Shown here piece by piece: positions 38,295-49,461 of a stretch of 64,000 nucleotides of DNA. Below the pieces are notes generated by a model, which was given only the letters and a program-made list of their open reading frames with translations, was not told the origin of the DNA and did not search any database. The DNA is from Xanthomonas sp. F10. GTDB lineage: Bacteria > Pseudomonadota > Gammaproteobacteria > Xanthomonadales > Xanthomonadaceae. The DNA is taken from NCBI RefSeq assembly GCF_014206815.1, contig NZ_JACHNP010000001.1:2384456-2448455 (forward strand), in the 5' to 3' direction. Position 1 is the first letter of the stretch. The number at the start of each line of letters is the position of its first letter. The translations under genes and the position numbers were made by a program.

Positions 38295-39545
38295 TCACAG
38301 CGGATCGGCCGGCTCCAGCCGCGGCACCTGCGCGTCCGGCCGCGGCAGGCGCTTGCCGCTGCGCCGCTCCCAGCGCCAGAAGCCCCAGCCCAGCAGGAAG
38401 AACGCGCCCGAGCCCAGCGCCAGGTGCAGGGCATGGCCGCTGAGCAGCGGCGACAGCACCCCGGCCACCAGCACGGTGACCATCAACTGGGTGAAGGCCT
38501 GCAGCGACGAGGCCAGCCCACGCTGGCGCGGATACATGTCCAGCACCGCCAGCGCCAGGATCGGGAAGATCAGCGCGGTGCCCAGGCCGGCGAAGAAGAT
38601 CGGCAGCACCGCCCACGGCAGCGCGATGGCCGGCACCAGCGCGGTGTAGGCGATGTTGCCGGCCATCGACAGGCCGCAGCAGACGAAGCCGAAGCGCACC
38701 TGGCGCATCGGCCCCAGCCGCCCGGCCATGCGCCCGGACAGGAACGCGCCCAGGGTCATGCCGCCGATGGTGGGCAGGAACAGCCAGGCGAAGTCGCGTT
38801 CGGTCTTGCCCAGCAGGTCGATCATGAACACCGGCGCCGAGGCGATGTACAGGAACACCCCGCCGAAATTGAACGCACCGGCCGCGGCCAGGCGTTGGAA
38901 GCGCGGATTGAGCGCGATGCCGATGTAGTCGCGCAGCAGCGTGCGCGGCGCCAGCGGCGTGCGCGCCTGCGGCGGATGCGTCTCCGGCATCCAGCGCAGG
39001 GTCGCCAGCAACAGCAGCGAGGAGAAGCCGACCAGGAACCAGAAGATCAATGGCCAGCCGCGGCCGCTGCCCAGGATCCAGCCGCCGATGACCGGCGCGA
39101 TCGCAGGGGCGATGCCGAAGATCATCGACACCTGGCTCATCAGCCGCTGCGCATCGTCGCCATGGAACAGATCGCGGATCACCGCGCGGCCGACGATCAT
39201 GCCGACGCCGGCCGAGACGCCCTGCAGCGCGCGGAAGACCAGCAGGGTCGGCAGGTCGCGCGACAGCGCGCAGCCTGCCGAGGCGAGCATGAACACGACC
39301 AGCCCGGCGACGATCACCCGCCGCCGCCCCAGCGCGTCCGACAGCGGCCCGTGTGCCAGGCCCATCACCGCGTAGGCCAGCAGGTACACGCTCACCGTCT
39401 GCTGGATCGCCACCGGATCGGCGTGCAGGCGCTGCGCCAACTGCGGGAACGCCGGGAAGATGGTATCGATGGAGAACGGGCCGAACATCGCCAGCCCGGC
39501 CAGCAACAGGGCCATGCGGCGTGTGGACACGGACGGGAGCGTCAT
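38295..39545 (-). CDS. Bcr/CflA-family multidrug exporter (MFS)
   Basis: The 416-aa protein has twelve predicted transmembrane helices. The N-terminal Bcr/CflA landmarks are MFGPFSIDTIFPAFPQLAQRL, VYLLAYAVMGLAHGPLSDALGRR and LVFRALQGVSAGVGMIVGRAVIRDLF. Bcr/CflA transporters export drugs such as bicyclomycin, chloramphenicol or sulphonamides, or amino acids and their precursors, using the proton gradient. The start was placed at 39545 (MTLPSVSTRRMALLL) rather than the 24-residue upstream extension. It diverges from gcvP across a gap that holds the glycine riboswitch, so glycine export by this protein could be considered, but nothing in its sequence shows it. Confidence 0.9.
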   Translation of the reverse strand: MTLPSVSTRRMALLLAGLAMFGPFSIDTIFPAFPQLAQRLHADPVAIQQTVSVYLLAYAVMGLAHGPLSDALGRRRVIVAGLVVFMLASAGCALSRDLPTLLVFRALQGVSAGVGMIVGRAVIRDLFHGDDAQRLMSQVSMIFGIAPAIAPVIGGWILGSGRGWPLIFWFLVGFSSLLLLATLRWMPETHPPQARTPLAPRTLLRDYIGIALNPRFQRLAAAGAFNFGGVFLYIASAPVFMIDLLGKTERDFAWLFLPTIGGMTLGAFLSGRMAGRLGPMRQVRFGFVCCGLSMAGNIAYTALVPAIALPWAVLPIFFAGLGTALIFPILALAVLDMYPRQRGLASSLQAFTQLMVTVLVAGVLSPLLSGHALHLALGSGAFFLLGWGFWRWERRSGKRLPRPDAQVPRLEPADPL

Positions 39546-39744
39546 GGGGACATCATCCTGAAAAGCCGGCGGCGGCGGCCACGGGACGGGCGCACACGCG
39601 ACGACGCCGTCCGGCATGGACGGGCGTGAGAGAAAGGAGTGCGGTCATGATACGCGCGGCGGCCGCCTGCGCGCATCCGCCGCGGCCTCCCCATTCAGCC
39701 TGGCGTGGGGACGAACGGCCCGCCGTGGGCGCCGCCGGCCACGC

Positions 39745-39750
39745 TATAAT
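39745..39750 (+). promoter_or_regulatory. Candidate -10 box of gcvP
   Basis: A perfect TATAAT lies about 15 bp before the first glycine aptamer, the expected position for the riboswitch transcript. No clear -35 element is visible. The rest of the 200 bp back to the divergent exporter gene shows nothing else. Confidence 0.55.
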
Positions 39751-39763
39751 CGCGACGCAGCAA

Positions 39764-39957
39764 GGTGGGAGAAGCGGGGCGACCCGCTGCCGAAGGCGCA
39801 AACGCCCGTAATCGCTCAGGCCCGATACCACCCGCACCAAGACTCTGGAGAGACCGGTCAAACCCGGCGCCGAAGGGGCACGAAGCGCAGCGCCAGCCGC
39901 CGCTTCCAAACTCTCAGGCAAAAGGACAGAGGGGCATTGGGAAGACGCGTGCTTCCC
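39764..39957 (+). promoter_or_regulatory. Tandem glycine riboswitch upstream of gcvP
   Basis: Two gcvT-type glycine aptamers follow each other. Aptamer I (about 39764-39829) has GGTGGGAGAAGCGG, then GCCGAAGGCGCAAACG and ATCGCTCAGG. Aptamer II (about 39841-39937) has GACTCTGGAGAGACCGG, GCCGAAGGGGCA, and AAACTCTCAGGCAAAAGGAC closing the core. A short linker joins them. A GGGAAG/CTTCCC hairpin at 39939-39957 may be part of the expression platform. In this class glycine binding to both aptamers turns the downstream glycine-degradation gene on. The start codon lies 84 bp further downstream. Confidence 0.95.
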
Positions 39958-40041
39958 GTCGATCGTGCCCGCCGCTGCGGCCCGACGATGGCCTTGCGCG
40001 CGTCCCCGCCTCCTCGTGCCTTCCTCAGCCGGACGACTGCC

Positions 40042-42903
<2,862 letters not shown>

Positions 42904-42932
42904 CCGCAACGTCGTTCGACGATGCATCCGAG

Positions 42933-42965
42933 ACCCAGCCTCGCGCGCGAGGCTGGGTTTTTTTT
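42933..42965 (+). terminator. Rho-independent terminator of gcvP
   Basis: An ACCCAGCCTCG stem pairs with CGAGGCTGGGT around a short CGCG loop, followed by a run of eight T. It begins 30 bp after the gcvP stop. Confidence 0.95.
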
Positions 42966-43132
42966 GCGTGCGCATCGCGCATCGCGGTAGACAAGTGCGC
43001 CGTCACCCGGCGCGTTGTACGGCTCGTTCACGCCGTGCCGCCCAGGATCGAGACTTCCGCCACGCCCGCGCCCTCACGTATCGGGCACACCACCGCGACG
43101 CCTTCTTCCGCCACGCACCGGAGCGACCTTCC

Positions 43133-45247
43133 ATGGCCAGCCGCAAGCGCACGCCCAGCGATCCCGCATCGTCCACCGCCCTCGTCGCCACCGCCGCACC
43201 CGCCGATCAGCGCGGCCATGGCGATGAATTGCATCAGCAAGCAGGCGGCACGCATCCGCCGCTGACCACCAACCAGGGCATTCCGGTCGCCGACAACCAG
43301 AACTCGCTGCGCGCCACCCCGCGCGGGCCGACCCTGCTGGAAGATTTCATCCTGCGCGAGAAGATCACCCACTTCGACCACGAGCGCATTCCCGAGCGCA
43401 TCGTGCACGCGCGCGGCAGCGCCGCGCACGGCTACTTCGAGCTGACCGCCTCGCTGGCCAAGTACACCACCGCCTCGCTGCTCACCGAAGTCGGGGTGAA
43501 GACCCCGGTGTTCACCCGCTTCTCCACCGTGGCCGGCGGCGCCGGATCGGTGGACACGCCGCGCGACGTGCGCGGCTTCGCGGTCAAGTTCTACACCAAG
43601 GAAGGCAACTGGGACCTGGTGGGCAACAACATCCCGGTGTTCTTCATCCAGGACGCGCTGAAGTTCCCCGACCTGATCCACGCGGTGAAGATGGAGCCGG
43701 ATCGCGGCTTCCCGCAGGCCGCCAGCGCGCACGACACGTTCTGGGACTTCGTCTCGCTGATGCCCGAGTCGCTGCACATGATCATGTGGGCGATGAGCGA
43801 CCGCACCATCCCGCGCTCGTTGCGCATGATGGAAGGCTTCGGCATCCACAGCTTCCGCCTGCTCGATGCGGACGGGCGCAGCACCTTCGTCAAGTTCCAC
43901 TGGCGGCCGAAGCTCGGCCTGCAATCCACGATCTGGGACGAGGCGGTGAAGCTGGCCGGCGCCGATCCGGACTTCCACCGCCGCGACCTGTTCGAGGCGA
44001 TTCAGCGCGGCGACTTCCCGGAATGGGAACTGGGCGTGCAACTGTTCACCCAGGAACAGGCCGACAGCTTCCCGTTCGACCACCTGGACGCCACCAAGCT
44101 GATCCCGGAGGAACTGGTGCCGCTGCAGATCGTCGGGCGCATGGTGCTGGACCGCTGGCCGGACAACTTCTTCGCCGAGACCGAGCAGGTGGCGTACTGC
44201 CCGGCCAACATCGTGCCCGGCATCGACTTCTCCAACGACCCGCTGCTGCAGGGCCGCCTGTTCTCCTACCTGGACACCCAGCTCAGCCGCCTGGGTGGGC
44301 CCAATTTCCACCAGTTGCCGATCAACGCGCCGAAGTGTCCGTTCGCGAACATGCAGCGCGATGGGCACATGCAGATGGGCGTGCCCAAGGGCCGCGTCGC
44401 CTACGAACCCAGCTCACTGCAGGCCGACAGCCCGCGCGAGACCGCGCGCGGCTTCGTCAGCCATCGCACCCAGCCCGACGACGGCGCCAAGGGCCGCGTG
44501 CGTGCCGAGAGCTTCGCCGACCACTACAGCCAGGCGCGGCTGTTCTACCGCAGCCAGACCCCGCCGGAACAGGCGCACGTGGCCTCGGCGCTGGTGTTCG
44601 AACTGTCCAAGGTCGACACCGCGCACGTGCGCGAGGCCGTGGTCGGGCACCTGCGCCACATCGATCCCAAGCTGGCGCAGCGCGTCGCCGACGGCCTGGG
44701 CATGGACGGATTGCCACCGGCGCCGCCGGCCGCGGTCGCCCCGCAGGACCTGCCGCTATCGCCGGCGCTGCAATTGATCGGGCGGATGAAACCCACCCTG
44801 CAGGGCCGCGCGATCGGCATCCTGATCGACGAGGGTTCGGACGCCAAGACCGTGCGCGAGCTGCGCAAGGCCGCCAGCGACGCCGGTGCGGCGGTCAAGA
44901 TCGTGGCGCCCAAGCTGGGCGGTGCCGTGCTCAGCGACGGCAAGCGCCTGATCGCCGACGGCCAGTTGGCCGGCACGCCCTCGTTCGTGTTCGACGCGGT
45001 GGCAGTGGTGCTGTCGGCCGAGGCCGGCAAGCGGCTGAGCAAGGAATCGGCAGCCATCGACTTCGTCAGCAACGCCTTCGCCCACCTCAAGGCCATCGCC
45101 GCCGACGCCGGCGCGCAGCCGCTGCTGAAGGCCGGCAACGTGCAGAAGGATGCCGGCGTGATCGAGGCCAGCGACAGCAAGGGCTTCGTCGCCGCCGCCA
45201 AGACCCGGCAGTGGAGCCGCGAGCCGAAGCTGCGCCTGCTGGCCTGA
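43133..45247 (+). CDS. katE: Large-subunit monofunctional catalase (HPII/KatE type)
   Basis: The 704-aa protein is a clade 2 catalase. The core has [18 protein letters not shown] (active-site His), [35 protein letters not shown]... (heme pocket), [11 protein letters not shown] (active-site Asn) and [24 protein letters not shown] with the heme-ligand Tyr. The N-terminal 55 residues are a polar extension typical of HPII. The C-terminal 150 residues ([45 protein letters not shown]) form the flavodoxin/class I GATase-like domain found only in large catalases. It detoxifies hydrogen peroxide. No regulator is adjacent. Confidence 0.96.
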   Translation: MASRKRTPSDPASSTALVATAAPADQRGHGDELHQQAGGTHPPLTTNQGIPVADNQNSLRATPRGPTLLEDFILREKITHFDHERIPERIVHARGSAAHGYFELTASLAKYTTASLLTEVGVKTPVFTRFSTVAGGAGSVDTPRDVRGFAVKFYTKEGNWDLVGNNIPVFFIQDALKFPDLIHAVKMEPDRGFPQAASAHDTFWDFVSLMPESLHMIMWAMSDRTIPRSLRMMEGFGIHSFRLLDADGRSTFVKFHWRPKLGLQSTIWDEAVKLAGADPDFHRRDLFEAIQRGDFPEWELGVQLFTQEQADSFPFDHLDATKLIPEELVPLQIVGRMVLDRWPDNFFAETEQVAYCPANIVPGIDFSNDPLLQGRLFSYLDTQLSRLGGPNFHQLPINAPKCPFANMQRDGHMQMGVPKGRVAYEPSSLQADSPRETARGFVSHRTQPDDGAKGRVRAESFADHYSQARLFYRSQTPPEQAHVASALVFELSKVDTAHVREAVVGHLRHIDPKLAQRVADGLGMDGLPPAPPAAVAPQDLPLSPALQLIGRMKPTLQGRAIGILIDEGSDAKTVRELRKAASDAGAAVKIVAPKLGGAVLSDGKRLIADGQLAGTPSFVFDAVAVVLSAEAGKRLSKESAAIDFVSNAFAHLKAIAADAGAQPLLKAGNVQKDAGVIEASDSKGFVAAAKTRQWSREPKLRLLA

Positions 45248-45262
45248 TCAATGCGTAGTTCC

Positions 45263-45293
45263 CGCCATGGCGCCGCACGGTGGCGCCATGGCG
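45263..45293. terminator. Long hairpin after katE (no T run)
   Basis: CGCCATGGCGCC and GGCGCCATGGCG form a perfect 12-bp stem around a 7-nt loop, 15 bp after the katE stop. There is no following T tract on either strand, so it is a terminator-like or 3'-end-protecting hairpin rather than a classic intrinsic terminator. Confidence 0.55.
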
Positions 45294-45407
45294 AGACCCG
45301 CATTTCCGCCACCGTCCGCCGCCGCCCGACGAGGCGTCCGAGACCGACCCTGGGGCCTGCCTGACGACCGCCCGAACATCACCTGGTCAATTTTTCGCCA
45401 CCCCTCT

Positions 45408-45423
45408 TGACACTGTTGTGTCA
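45408..45423. promoter_or_regulatory. Inverted repeat TGACAC-N4-GTGTCA
   Basis: This is a perfect 6-bp inverted repeat separated by TGTT. It sits 17 bp before a cluster of DnaA-box-like motifs and looks like a transcription-factor operator. A related TGTCA-N6-TGACA pair lies at 45548-45563. Confidence 0.4.
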
Positions 45424-45439
45424 CGGGCCGGCATCGGCC

Positions 45440-45485
45440 TTATCCACAACCTTATGCAGAAGTCATCCACACCCCCTGTGGACAA
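45440..45485. other. Cluster of three DnaA-box-like 9-mers
   Basis: A perfect DnaA box TTATCCACA (45440-45448, plus) is followed by TCATCCACA (45463-45471, plus, one mismatch) and by TGTGGACAA (45477-45485, i.e. TTGTCCACA on the minus strand, one mismatch). Three boxes within 46 bp, two in one direction and one inverted, resemble DnaA-titration or DnaA-reactivation sites. They sit in the AT-richer part of the 608-bp gap 45248-45855. Confidence 0.5.
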
Positions 45486-45630
45486 CGGCTCACTGCCACC
45501 CTCACCTGAACATAACAACTAAGTCGTTGATCCGTCGTCATAAAGCCTGTCACGGACTTGACAAGAAGCGCGCAAGCCACTCCAAGGTGGCCGCCGGGCG
45601 AGGCGTGCGGCAAAAACTTATCCCGAACCT

Positions 45631-45710
45631 GGGAGCGCCGCGTCTACAGCGAGGAGAGGTGAAGGGACCGTGAAATCTTCACCTGTTCGCGACGAACGGT
45701 AGGCGCTCCC
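45631..45710. ncRNA. Candidate structured RNA, three-way junction
   Basis: Three nested stems can form. The outer stem pairs GGGAGCGCC (45631-45639) with GGCGCTCCC (45702-45710). Inside it, AGGTGAAG (45657-45664) pairs with CTTCACCT (45677-45684), and GTTCG (45685-45689) with CGAAC (45693-45697) around a 3-nt loop. Strand is unresolved. On the plus strand it could be a free sRNA or cis element; on the minus strand it lies in the 3' region of the alcohol dehydrogenase gene and is followed by a T5 run near 45612-45616. I do not recognise a known family. Confidence 0.4.
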
Positions 45711-45855
45711 GCGCCTTGCCACAGACGGGTCCAGCGAAACCCCATCCGCGGTCGCAGCCCCACCCTGAATCTGATGCAGCGCAGCAGACTTGGCGCCCGC
45801 TGACGGCCCGGCATGGGTGCCGGGTGTCTCGCCAACGAGAACCCACGCCACCGTC

Positions 45856-47019
45856 TTACGGGGTCAGGATCACCTTGCGGCAGTCCTGCTCCTTCTTGTC
45901 GAAGATCGAGTAGCCCTGCGCCGCCTCGGCCAGGCTCAGGCGGTGGGTGATGATCTCGTTCGGGCGCAGCCGGCCTTCGCCGATGTGCTCCAGCAGTTCC
46001 GGCATGAAGCGCTGCACGTGGGTCTGGCCCATCTTGAAGCTCAGCCCCTTGTCGAACGCATCGCCGAACAGGAAGCCGTGGATGAAACCGGCATACACGC
46101 CGGGCACGCTGACGGTGCCGCCGCGGCGGGTCGCAGCGATGCACTGGCGCAGCGCAGTGCCGCTGCTGCCTTCCAGCTTCAGCGTGGCCATCACCGTCTC
46201 CACGGTGCTGCCCTTGGCTTCGAAGCCCACCGCGTCGATGCTGGCATCCACGCCGCGGCCGTCGGTCTGGCCGACGATGATGTCGGCCGGATCGTCCACT
46301 TCTTCGAAGTTCAGCGGGATCACGCCATAGGTGCGCTGGGCGAAGTCCAGCCGATACGGATAGCGGTCGACCATGAAGATACGCTCGGCGCCGAGCATGC
46401 GGCAGCACGCCGCGGTCATCAGGCCGACCGGACCCGCGCCGAAGATCGCCACGGTGCTGCCCTGGCGTACGCCGGCATTGAGCGCGGCCTGATAGCCGGT
46501 GGGCAGGATGTCGGACAGGAACAGCACCTGCTCGTCGTGCAGCACGTCCGGCACCACCAGCGGGCCGACGTTGGCCTTGGGCACGCGCACGTATTCGGCC
46601 TGGCCGCCGGCCACGCCGCCGTACAGATGGCTGTAGCCGAACAGCGCCGCCGGCGGCCGGATGCCCTTCTGGTTCAGCGCCGCGCCCTTGCCGGTGTTGG
46701 TGGTCTCGCAGGCGGCGTACTCGGTCAGGCGGCAATGGAAGCACTCGCCGCAGGCGATCACGAAGGGGATCACCACGCGGTCGCCCTTCTTCACCCGCTG
46801 CACGTCCGGGCCGACCTCCTCCACCACGCCCATGAATTCGTGCCCGAGCACGTCGCCGGTGTGCAGGTCGGGGATCTTGCCGCGGTACAGGTGCAGGTCC
46901 GAGCCGCAGATCGCGGTGGCGGTGACGCGCAGGATGATGTCGTCGGTCTCCACCAGCACGGGGTCGGGAACGGTTTCCACGCGCACGTCCCGGGTGCCGT
47001 GATAGGTCAGAGCTTGCAT
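45856..47019 (-). CDS. Zinc-dependent alcohol dehydrogenase (formaldehyde dehydrogenase-like)
   Basis: The 387-aa MDR-family enzyme has the catalytic zinc site ([25 protein letters not shown]), the structural zinc cysteines in [16 protein letters not shown] and the NAD-binding [16 protein letters not shown]. The long insertion region and the [16 protein letters not shown] pattern are like the glutathione-independent formaldehyde dehydrogenase group. The substrate may be formaldehyde or another small alcohol or aldehyde. AAAGGAA lies about 9 bp before the ATG at 47019; an in-frame extension of 17 residues exists but is not favoured. Confidence 0.9.
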   Translation of the reverse strand: MQALTYHGTRDVRVETVPDPVLVETDDIILRVTATAICGSDLHLYRGKIPDLHTGDVLGHEFMGVVEEVGPDVQRVKKGDRVVIPFVIACGECFHCRLTEYAACETTNTGKGAALNQKGIRPPAALFGYSHLYGGVAGGQAEYVRVPKANVGPLVVPDVLHDEQVLFLSDILPTGYQAALNAGVRQGSTVAIFGAGPVGLMTAACCRMLGAERIFMVDRYPYRLDFAQRTYGVIPLNFEEVDDPADIIVGQTDGRGVDASIDAVGFEAKGSTVETVMATLKLEGSSGTALRQCIAATRRGGTVSVPGVYAGFIHGFLFGDAFDKGLSFKMGQTHVQRFMPELLEHIGEGRLRPNEIITHRLSLAEAAQGYSIFDKKEQDCRKVILTP

Positions 47020-47197
47020 GGGTGGTTCCTTTCGTCTGCGAACACGTGTGTGCAGTGTCGCTGCCGGCACCGTGCATCGTCGGTGACCATGCCGTGAGTC
47101 CGATGTCGCGACCGCGGTGCATGCCTTGCAGGCAGTGCCCTGCGTGCACGCGCTGCCGCTGCATTACCATGCGCCGTCCCCACTGCGAGCCGATGCC

Positions 47198-47548
47198 ATG
47201 CCCGACAGCCTCCACGACCTGCAAACCGCCCAACGCGCCTTCGCCGATGCCCGCGACTGGGGTCAGTTCCACAGTCCGCGCAATCTCGCCGCGGCGCTCT
47301 CGGTGGAAGCGGCGGAACTGCTGGAACATTTCCAATGGCTGGACGATGCGCAGAGCCGGCAACTGTCTACAGAAAAAAAGCAGCAGGTCGGCAGCGAGAT
47401 CGCCGACGTGCTGCTGTATCTGGTGCAGCTGTGCGACAAGCTGGACATCGATCCGATCGACGCCGCGCAGCGCAAGATGCTGGCCAACGCTGCCAAGTAT
47501 CCGGTGGAGCTGGCCAAGGGCCGCATCACCAAGTACACCGAGCTGTAA
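47198..47548 (+). CDS. MazG-like nucleotide pyrophosphohydrolase
   Basis: The 116-aa protein is an all-alpha NTP pyrophosphatase of the MazG/RS21-C6 (dCTPase-like) group. The first metal-binding motif is SVEAAELLEHFQW (E-x2-E) and the second is EIADVLLYLVQLCDKLDID (E-x2-D). Such enzymes hydrolyse non-canonical or excess dNTPs to monophosphates, house-cleaning the nucleotide pool. The start at 47198 places DLQTAQRAFADARDWGQFH at the N-terminus as in the family. It diverges from the alcohol dehydrogenase gene. Confidence 0.88.
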   Translation: MPDSLHDLQTAQRAFADARDWGQFHSPRNLAAALSVEAAELLEHFQWLDDAQSRQLSTEKKQQVGSEIADVLLYLVQLCDKLDIDPIDAAQRKMLANAAKYPVELAKGRITKYTEL

Positions 47549-47620
47549 GCACGCCAGGCGACTTACAGGGCGGAAGTGCAATGCGCGGCGGCGGCGTGCG
47601 CCGCCGCGCATCATGAGCGG

Positions 47621-48385
47621 CTAGGCGCTCGTGCGCGAACTGCGCTTGCGTGTGGACGACGTCTTGCTGGCCGCGCGCTTGCTGGTCGTGCGCTTGCTGG
47701 AGGCGCTCTTCTTCGCCGGTGTCTTCCTGGCGGTCGACTTTTTCGAGGCCGTCTTCTTCGAGGCCGTCTTTTTCGTCGCCGCCTTCTTTGCCGAAGAGGC
47801 CTTGCTCGCAGCCTTCCTGGCCGTTGCCTTTCTCGCCGACGTGGACTTGGCCGTGCTCTTTTTCGCGGAGGACGTGCGCGTACCGGACTTTTTGGCGCGG
47901 GTCTGCGCCGCCTTCTTGGCCGCGGCCTTGCGCACCGTTGCCCCCTTGGTCTGCGCGGCCTTCTTCGCCGCCGTCGAGCGGCTGCTGGCGCTGCGCTTCT
48001 TCGCCGCGCGCTTGGTCTGCGTCGACAGCGCCTCGCTGCCCACGGTCTTGCGCGCCGTCGTGCCCTTGCTGGCGGTCTTGAGCGCCTTCTTGGCGCCGCG
48101 CGAGCGCGTGGGCGACGGCTTGCCCTGCTTGCCGCCCTTGGCTTCTTCCTGCGCGATCTTCTTCTTGGTTGACTTCGACGCGGTCTTCGATGCACCGGTC
48201 TTGACCCCGGCGCGGCGCGCCTTGGACAGGCCGATGGCGATCGCCTGCTTGGTCGACTTCACCTGGGTCTTTCCCTCGCGCACGCGGTCGATCTCCTCAC
48301 GCACGAATTCGCCGGCCTGGGTCGTGCCAGCCTTGCCTTCGCGCTTGGCGCGGCGCGCACGGGTGGTGGTGGATTGCTCCGGCAT
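47621..48385 (-). CDS. Histone H1-like Ala/Lys-rich protein with DUF6496-type N-terminus
   Basis: The 254-aa protein has an N-terminal conserved segment (about 25-65: AGEFVREEIDRVREGK, KSTKQAIAIGLSKARRAG) like DUF6496. The remaining 190 residues are made almost only of Lys, Ala, Ser, Thr and Arg, with repeated AAKKA and TASKK motifs. This tail is like eukaryotic histone H1 tails and bacterial HctB/AlgP-type proteins and should bind DNA non-specifically. The low-complexity tract is prone to length variation between strains. ORFs on the other strand here are a codon-bias shadow. Confidence 0.85.
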   Translation of the reverse strand: MPEQSTTTRARRAKREGKAGTTQAGEFVREEIDRVREGKTQVKSTKQAIAIGLSKARRAGVKTGASKTASKSTKKKIAQEEAKGGKQGKPSPTRSRGAKKALKTASKGTTARKTVGSEALSTQTKRAAKKRSASSRSTAAKKAAQTKGATVRKAAAKKAAQTRAKKSGTRTSSAKKSTAKSTSARKATARKAASKASSAKKAATKKTASKKTASKKSTARKTPAKKSASSKRTTSKRAASKTSSTRKRSSRTSA

Positions 48386-48509
48386 CGATACGTCTCCTGA
48401 TAGCGGCCACGACGGCCATCCGCTTCGGGTGTAGCAACGCTCAGGTCAAGAGCAGGCATACGATAGGCGAAGCGCGCGTGCATGCGCCCGCAGGCAGACG
48501 ATGGCGCGA

Positions 48510-49082
48510 TCAGCCGTCGCGGCCGCACAGCGCCGGCGAATAGGCCTGGATGGCGTGCTGGATCGGCGCGTGGCGCCCGTACATCAGCACAGCGACCAGG
48601 CCCACCGACAAGATGGCGTACACCCGCAGGCGAGCAGGCAGCTGCGGCGCCCCGTGCCACCGCAGATAGCAGGCCGTGGTCGCGGCGCCGACGACCACGC
48701 CGACCGCGACCTCGGACAGGCTGTGCGCACGCGCGTAGACGCGAGCAATGGCGATCACGCTGGCGATGGCGAGCCCGCCGGCCACCGCCAGCCGCGGCCG
48801 CGGGCGGGCGCGCAGGCACAGTATGCAGGCCATCGGCCACACGGACGCGGCAAGCATGGTGTGTCCGCTGATCACCCGGAACTGCAACGCGCGCAACTCC
48901 ACGCCGCAGCCGGCGTAAAGAATCTTGGTCGCGCCAACCAGGGCCGCGGCGGTCGCCACCAGGCCCAGCCAGGTGCCGGCGGCGCGCCACCCGCCACTGC
49001 CCTGCGCCAGCCAAACGGCGCAGACCAGCGCCAGCGGCAAGGTCATCGCCGCGTCGCCGAAGTTGCTGATGGCAGACCACAT
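48510..49082 (-). CDS. PAP2-family membrane phosphatase, small
   Basis: The 190-aa protein has five or six hydrophobic helices and PAP2 motifs: VISGHTMLAASVWP (SGHT) and ARVYARAHSLSEVAVG (R-x4-HSxxE). A Lys-bearing first motif is visible as ATKILYAGCGVEL. It may dephosphorylate a lipid such as undecaprenyl pyrophosphate or phosphatidylglycerol phosphate. The start at 49082 (MWSAISNFGD) is preferred over an in-frame extension of 56 residues rich in Arg and Ser. It is the second PAP2 gene in the window. Confidence 0.8.
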   Translation of the reverse strand: MWSAISNFGDAAMTLPLALVCAVWLAQGSGGWRAAGTWLGLVATAAALVGATKILYAGCGVELRALQFRVISGHTMLAASVWPMACILCLRARPRPRLAVAGGLAIASVIAIARVYARAHSLSEVAVGVVVGAATTACYLRWHGAPQLPARLRVYAILSVGLVAVLMYGRHAPIQHAIQAYSPALCGRDG

Positions 49083-49461
49083 GCTGGGAAAAACGTCCTT
49101 CGGCGTACGCGTCGTTTGGGGCGCCGACGCGGTGCGCCGTGGCCGCCATGATACGGGCGATCGCTCGAACGGGAGGATCGTGGTGCGCAGCGCGCGACGA
49201 AGGCGCGAGCGCGGCCACGACAAGCCCGGCCCTTGATCCATCCGCCGCATTGCCCTGCGCGTACCGGGGCTTCCCGAACCACAGCCAGCCCCTCGTAGGA
49301 GCGGCTGCAGCCGCGACCGGCTTTACCGGGAATGCCCCTCGCGGCTGCAGCCGCTCCTACAGCACGGGCCCCCGAAGCCATCAAAGGCGCCCTGACGCCG
49401 CTTCTGCACGACACCCTGCATCTGTTCGCGTGCGGCGCAAGCACTGGGCCGCATCCGTTCC
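49083..49461. other. 379-bp gap between PAP2 and DUF763 genes
   Basis: The gap contains the REPIN copy at 49295-49360 and, at its left edge, the presumed promoter of the PAP2 gene. I see no further ORF with coding character, terminator or promoter consensus. Confidence 0.5.
49295..49360. repeat. 66-bp REPIN-like palindrome, copy 2
   Basis: This copy is the same length as copies 1 and 3. The arm here reads GTAGGAGCGGCTGCAGCCGC, a compensated change that restores a perfect inner palindrome (GCGGCTGCAGCCGC). It lies 101 bp after the DUF763 gene stop. Confidence 0.85.

Noticed and set aside
42968-43132. Upstream extension of the catalase reading frame
   Set aside because: It has arginine- and histidine-rich shadow composition, and the ATG at 43133 gives the expected large-catalase N-terminus.
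45440-45485. Chromosomal replication origin
   Set aside because: Only three boxes, no AT-rich unwinding element, and none of dnaA, dnaN, recF or gyrB nearby.
45631-45710. tRNA or tRNA-Sec gene
   Set aside because: The acceptor-like stem is 9 bp and there is no anticodon arm of 5 bp with a 7-nt loop, nor a TTC-type T loop; the fold is a different three-way junction.
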